From positions 930,001 to 994,000 of the forward strand of contig CAWBIU010000004.1 in assembly GCA_963789015.1 (NCBI GenBank): 64,000 bases of DNA, written 5' to 3'. Both the position numbers and the translations under genes were made by a program. Under the pieces are notes generated by a model. That model was not told where the DNA came from and did not search any database. It saw nothing but the letters and a program-made list of their open reading frames with translations. Positions 60,400-64,000 of the stretch are shown piece after piece. The stretch comes from JAOPZW01 sp963789015. Lineage in GTDB: Bacteria; Actinomycetota; Thermoleophilia; Solirubrobacterales; Solirubrobacteraceae. How positions within the stretch are numbered: position 1 is the stretch's first letter; the number at the start of each line of letters is the position of its first letter.

Positions 60400-63073
60400 T
60401 CAGGCGGCCACGCGCAGGACGGCGCGCGCGCCCTTGGCGGCGTACATCGCGCCGTCGGCGCGGCGCAGCAGGTGCTCGCTGTCGACGCGCTCGCCGGGGA
60501 GGTGGACGGCGACCCCGAAGCTCGCGCGCGCGGCGGCGGCGGTCTGCTCCAGCGCGCGCTCGACGACCTCGAGCGCCGCCTCCCGGCCACAGTTCTCGAG
60601 CACGAGCGCGAACTCGTCGCCGCCGATGCGGAAGACGGCGTCGTCGTGGCGCACAGAGCGCGCCGAGGGCGTCCGCGAACGCGCGCAGCACCTCGTCGCC
60701 GGCGGCGTGGCCGCGCGAGTCGTTGATGCCCTTGAAGCCGTCGAGGTCGCAGTAGGCGAGCGCGAGCGGCTCGCCCGCGGCGGCGCAGCGGCGCCCGGCG
60801 GCGTCCAGCCGGTGCACGAAGGCGCGCCGGTTGAGCAGCCGCGTCAGCGGGTCGCGGTCGGCGAGGTCGCGCATCGTCTCGTACTGGACCGAGGACTCGA
60901 GCGCCGTCGTCGCCTGGTTGGCGAACAGGCGCAGCGCCTGCAGCAGGTCGCGCTCGGGCAGCAGGCGGCTGTAGGGCTCGTCGGCGAACACCGCGCCGAG
61001 CCGGCGGCCGTCGCGGTCGACGAGCGGGACGACGAGCCAGTGACGGTCCCAGGCCAGCAGGCCGCGCCCGTTGCGCTCGGAGGGCAGCGTCTCGGCGTGG
61101 GCGGGCAGCCGCCGGCGCGCCTCCTCGTGGTCGAGCAGGTAGCAGCCCTCGGACTCGAAGCTCGGGTCGAGCAGGCGCTCGAGCTCGTCGGCGCGCAACG
61201 AGAACCGCCACGCCCCGTCGTCGAGGTCACGACCGGCGACGGCGGCGGGCTCGAACGCGCCGGTCGCGGCGTCGGCGAGCTGGACGATGACGCGGCCGAA
61301 GCCCAGGCCGTCGGAGATGCCCGCCCCGATCGCCTCGACCACGCCGGACGGCGAGACCGTCTCGGTGAGCCGCGAGGAGACCTCGAGCAGCTGCTCCAGG
61401 CAGTGGCGGTGGGAGTGCGCGGCGGCGGCCTCCTGGGCGCGCTCGACGGCGCGCGCGGCGTGGCGCGTGACGAGCACGAGGATGTCGAGGTCCGCGGCCG
61501 TGGGGCGGCGCCCGCTGGCGGGCGAGCCGACGTTGAGGATGCCGAGCAGCGACCCGTCCGAGCCGTGCAGGGGCACGAAGATCTCGTCCTCGGCCAGCCA
61601 GGCGTCGGGCGCGTCGCTCGGGGTCAGGTCGACGACGACGCGCTTGCCCGAGTGCTGCTCCCAGTCCAGCTCGCCGTCGTAGACGAGGTAGGCGCCGCGC
61701 TGCAGGAAGCGGTCGTCGAGCATCGCCTCCCAGTCCTCCCACGCGTACGTGCAGCCGACGAGCTGGGTGCGCAGCTCCTCGACGCCGTGGACGGTGCTGA
61801 CGATGAAGTCGTCCCAGGCGCGGCGGTAGAGGTTGACGACCACGGTGCTGAAGCCGAGCGTCTCGGCGATCACGTCGCCGATCGTCTCCAGCGCACGCGG
61901 CAGGTCGTCGGGCCCCTCGACGAGGCTGGCGTCGTCGAGCATGCCGATGAGCCGGGCGAATGCGGCGAGGGCTCCCGCCCCGGCGGCGTCCTCGGACTTC
62001 TCGGCGCTCGCGGCACGGGCCGCGGCGAGCACCGGCCGCGACTCGCACTCCTCGAGCTCGGCGAGCAGCGCGTCGACGACGGCCGGGTCGAACTGGGCGC
62101 CCGAGCAGGCGACGAGCTCGGCCCGCGCCGTGGCCTCGGGCAGCGCCCCGCGGTACGGGCGGTCGGTGGTCATCGCGTCGTAGGCGTCGCAGGCGGCGAC
62201 GACGCGCGCCTCGAGCGGGATCTGCTCGCCCGCGAGGCCGTCGGGATAGCCGGCACCGTCCCAGCGCTCGTGGCTGGAGCGCACGAGCGGGGCGACCGCG
62301 CGCAGCGCCGGCGCGGCGGACAGCAGCTCGGCGCCGGTGATCGTGTGGCGGCGCATCTCGCGCCACTCGTCGTCGTCGAGCGGGCCGGGCTTGAAGAGGA
62401 TCGCCGGGTCGACGACGAGCTTGCCGACGTCGTGCAGGTCGGCGGCACGGCGCACGAGCGCGCGCTCGCGGGCGCCCATGCCGAGGCGCGCGGCGACGCG
62501 GGCGGCGAGCGCGGCGACGTCCTCGGCGTGGTCGGAGGTGTCGGGCCGCTGCGCGCGCAGCAGGGTCAGCAGCAGCTCGGCGTAGCGCTCGGGCACGAGC
62601 GGAGCGCGCTGCTTCTGGTCCTCGAGGCGCGCCTCGGCGAGCGCGAGCAGGTTGAACGCCCCGATGCCCGGGCGGCCGACGGCGGCGCCGAACGAGCAGC
62701 GCGGCGCGACCTGGCCCTCGACGGGCTCGAGCGCGATCAGCACGCGCACGGCGCCCGCCCACACCGCTCGCGCGGTGCCCTCGAGCAGCACGGCGAAGTC
62801 GTCGCCCGCGAGCCCGTAGGCGCGGCCGGGCACGAGCCGCAGCAGGCGCCGGGCGAGGTCGTCGAGGTGTTCGTCGCCGCGGGCGTCGCCGTGCTCGGTG
62901 TTGAAGGCGCGGAAGTCGTCGACGTCGATGCTCAGCAGCAGGGCCAGGCGCCCGTCGCCGGCGGCCTCGATCGCCGGGCCGAGGTCGGCCATCAGGCGCG
63001 CGCGGTCGCCGAGCCCATCGCGGCGAAGCGTGGCCGCGGCGGAACGGCGTGAGGATCTCGGACGGCGGGACAT
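60400..63073 (-). CDS. GGDEF(degenerate)-HD-GAF-GAF-GGDEF signalling protein, one or two frame breaks
   Basis: About 890 residues. First GGDEF-like domain (about 20-170) has GLAGDDFAVLL in place of GGDEF, so probably inactive. HD domain: DLHDVGKLVVDPAILFKPG and HERWDGAGYPDGLAG. Two GAF-like sensor modules follow (TVVVNLYRRAWDDFIVS; LGFGRVIVQLADAA). The last domain is an active-type GGDEF (DPLTRLLNRRAFVHRLDAA; FRIGGDEFALVLE) reached after one extra base near 60657. At the N-terminus, codon bias suggests the true frame before about 63035 is a different one (DVPPSEILTPFRRGHA), so the start at 63073 is uncertain. Confidence 0.85.
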
Positions 63074-63148
63074 CCCCGCTGAGATCGGCAGGGCGCGCCC
63101 GCGCTTTACCCGCGCGACTGGCGCCCGGACGCTCGGCCGACGCCGCAG

Positions 63149-64000
63149 CTAGGAGACGTCGGCGATGGCGCGGCGCAGCTCGCCGACCGAGAAGGCGCCC
63201 TCGAAGCGCGCGGCCACCTTGCCCGAGCGGTTGATCACGAACGTCCACGGCTCGGAGCGCAGCTTCCAACTCGCCACGGGCGGCTGCACGCCCTTGTCGA
63301 CCTGGTTGTCGCGGTAGATCTCCTGGTGGATGAACGCGACGTTGGCGGGCGCCTGCGCCTTGGCCTCCTCGACGATGTCGACGACCGGCCCGCACACGCG
63401 GCTCGCGCACAGGAGCGGCGTCGCGAACGTGATGACGACCGGCTTCTTGCCGAGCACGTCGGCCAGGTCGGTCTGCAGGAGGTCCTCGGCGGGCGGGTTG
63501 CGGGTCGAGATCTGGGCGGCGTCGCCGCCGACGTCGGCGATCGTCTTGGTGTGGACGCGGATCGCCTTCTCGCCGACCTCGGGCGGACCTGCGGCCTCGG
63601 CGGCGCCGACGTCGACGGAGAACGGGTTGGTGCTGATCAGCCGCCCGTCGAGCTTGGCCATCGCCGTGACGACCTGCTTGCCGTTGTGCGAGAAGGGCAC
63701 GTCGGCGACGTAGACCGCCTTGGCCGCGTCGGGGTCCGACGCGGTCGTGCGGCTCTGGAACGGCCCGCGGACCTTGAGCGACTCGGAGCGAGCGATGTAC
63801 GGCCCCTTCAGCCCGCTGCCGTCGGCGCGCGCCGTGTAGAGCGCGACCGCGGCGCCGGTCACCTGCTTGCGCGCGGTGTCGTAGAGCGCGAAGCCGTAGC
63901 GGTTGGTGCCCTTCTGCAGCTCCTGGACGCTCGGCGCGAAGACGAGGCTCTGGCCCGTCTCGGCCTGGAGCATCTGGATCGTCCTGCCGCCGGCGTCGGG
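63149..64000 (-). CDS. Thioredoxin-like-fold protein, 5' end outside window
   Basis: The frame is open to the window edge, so the N-terminus (probably a signal or lipoprotein region) is missing. The visible 283 codons have an Ig-like first part (FAPSVQELQKGTNRYGFALY, YVADVPFSHNGKQVVTAMAK) and a C-terminal thioredoxin-like fold: KPVVITFATPLLCASRVCGP, then FIHQEIYRDN, PWTFVINRSGKVAARFEGA. The two Cys are spaced C-x4-C, not CxxC, so ordinary thiol-disulfide exchange is doubtful; metal or copper binding as in SCO1-like proteins is an alternative. Confidence 0.72.
   Translation of the reverse strand, partial: PDAGGRTIQMLQAETGQSLVFAPSVQELQKGTNRYGFALYDTARKQVTGAAVALYTARADGSGLKGPYIARSESLKVRGPFQSRTTASDPDAAKAVYVADVPFSHNGKQVVTAMAKLDGRLISTNPFSVDVGAAEAAGPPEVGEKAIRVHTKTIADVGGDAAQISTRNPPAEDLLQTDLADVLGKKPVVITFATPLLCASRVCGPVVDIVEEAKAQAPANVAFIHQEIYRDNQVDKGVQPPVASWKLRSEPWTFVINRSGKVAARFEGAFSVGELRRAIADVS

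Noticed and set aside
1..64000. CRISPR arrays, insertion sequences, prophage or conjugation genes
   Set aside because: No regularly spaced repeats, transposase, integrase or phage structural genes were seen on either strand.

Overview
The window is very GC-rich (about 75% by eye), gene-dense and built from overlapping operons. Gene content points to a deep-branching actinobacterium, most likely Thermoleophilia/Solirubrobacterales: LigD in the order phosphoesterase-ligase-polymerase, a malonyl-CoA synthetase closest (from memory) to Streptomyces MatB, PdxS/PdxT, a short GlgP, several GGDEF/HD proteins and a zinc-ribbon/PAS gene beside secD. That placement is inference. No rRNA, CRISPR array, prophage or insertion sequence was seen. 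One tRNA (CAU anticodon) is present.

Layout. 1-5.8 kb: end of a GGDEF protein, a Mug-type DNA glycosylase, an SDR/dehydrogenase/nucleotidyltransferase operon, a metallophosphoesterase, a BON protein and a bacterial Vms1/eRF1-like protein. 5.8-14.2 kb: an eight-gene minus-strand operon, nearly all joined by 4-base overlaps, holding glycosyltransferases and a complete ADP-D,D-heptose route (GmhA-like, GmhB fused to a GT2, HldE). 14.3-16.7 kb: NAPRTase and two methyltransferases. 16.7-21.1 kb: SAM-I riboswitch > threonine synthase > MoaD-like sulfur carrier > LigD > small Cys-rich protein. 21.1-25.6 kb: CorA, diacylglycerol-kinase-like protein, asparaginase, M24 peptidase. 25.6-36.4 kb: Rsh, RecJ, SecF, SecD, PAS protein, RuvBAC. 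36.5-44.4 kb: GGDEF-HD protein, TetR, MFS, YebC, phosphomannomutase, PEP-mutase-family lyase, MetE-like protein, RpiB. 44.4-49.5 kb: proline dehydrogenase, P5C dehydrogenase, glucan phosphorylase. 49.5-54.6 kb: a small protein among GCAACC-N4-GGTTGC palindromes, PdxT/PdxS with an RpiR regulator, a membrane GGDEF/HD-GYP protein. 54.6-64 kb: carboxyltransferase-MatB pair, manganese catalase, coiled-coil membrane protein, a small membrane protein right after the tRNA, a GGDEF-HD-GAF-GAF-GGDEF protein and a thioredoxin-like protein cut by the window edge.

The main biology is (i) ADP-heptose synthesis plus glycosyl transfer in what looks like a monoderm lineage, and (ii) a SAM-controlled threonine-synthase-family enzyme paired with a sulfur carrier, suggesting a possible protein-thiocarboxylate route to homocysteine.

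Sequence quality matters. Between about 28.7 and 33.6 kb the reading frame of recJ, a small membrane gene, secF and secD breaks every 100-200 bases although the proteins are intact across the three frames. Single extra bases also break rsh, ruvB, rpiB, the MFS and TetR genes and two GGDEF genes. Almost all are one extra base in a short run, so I read them as consensus errors, not pseudogenes.
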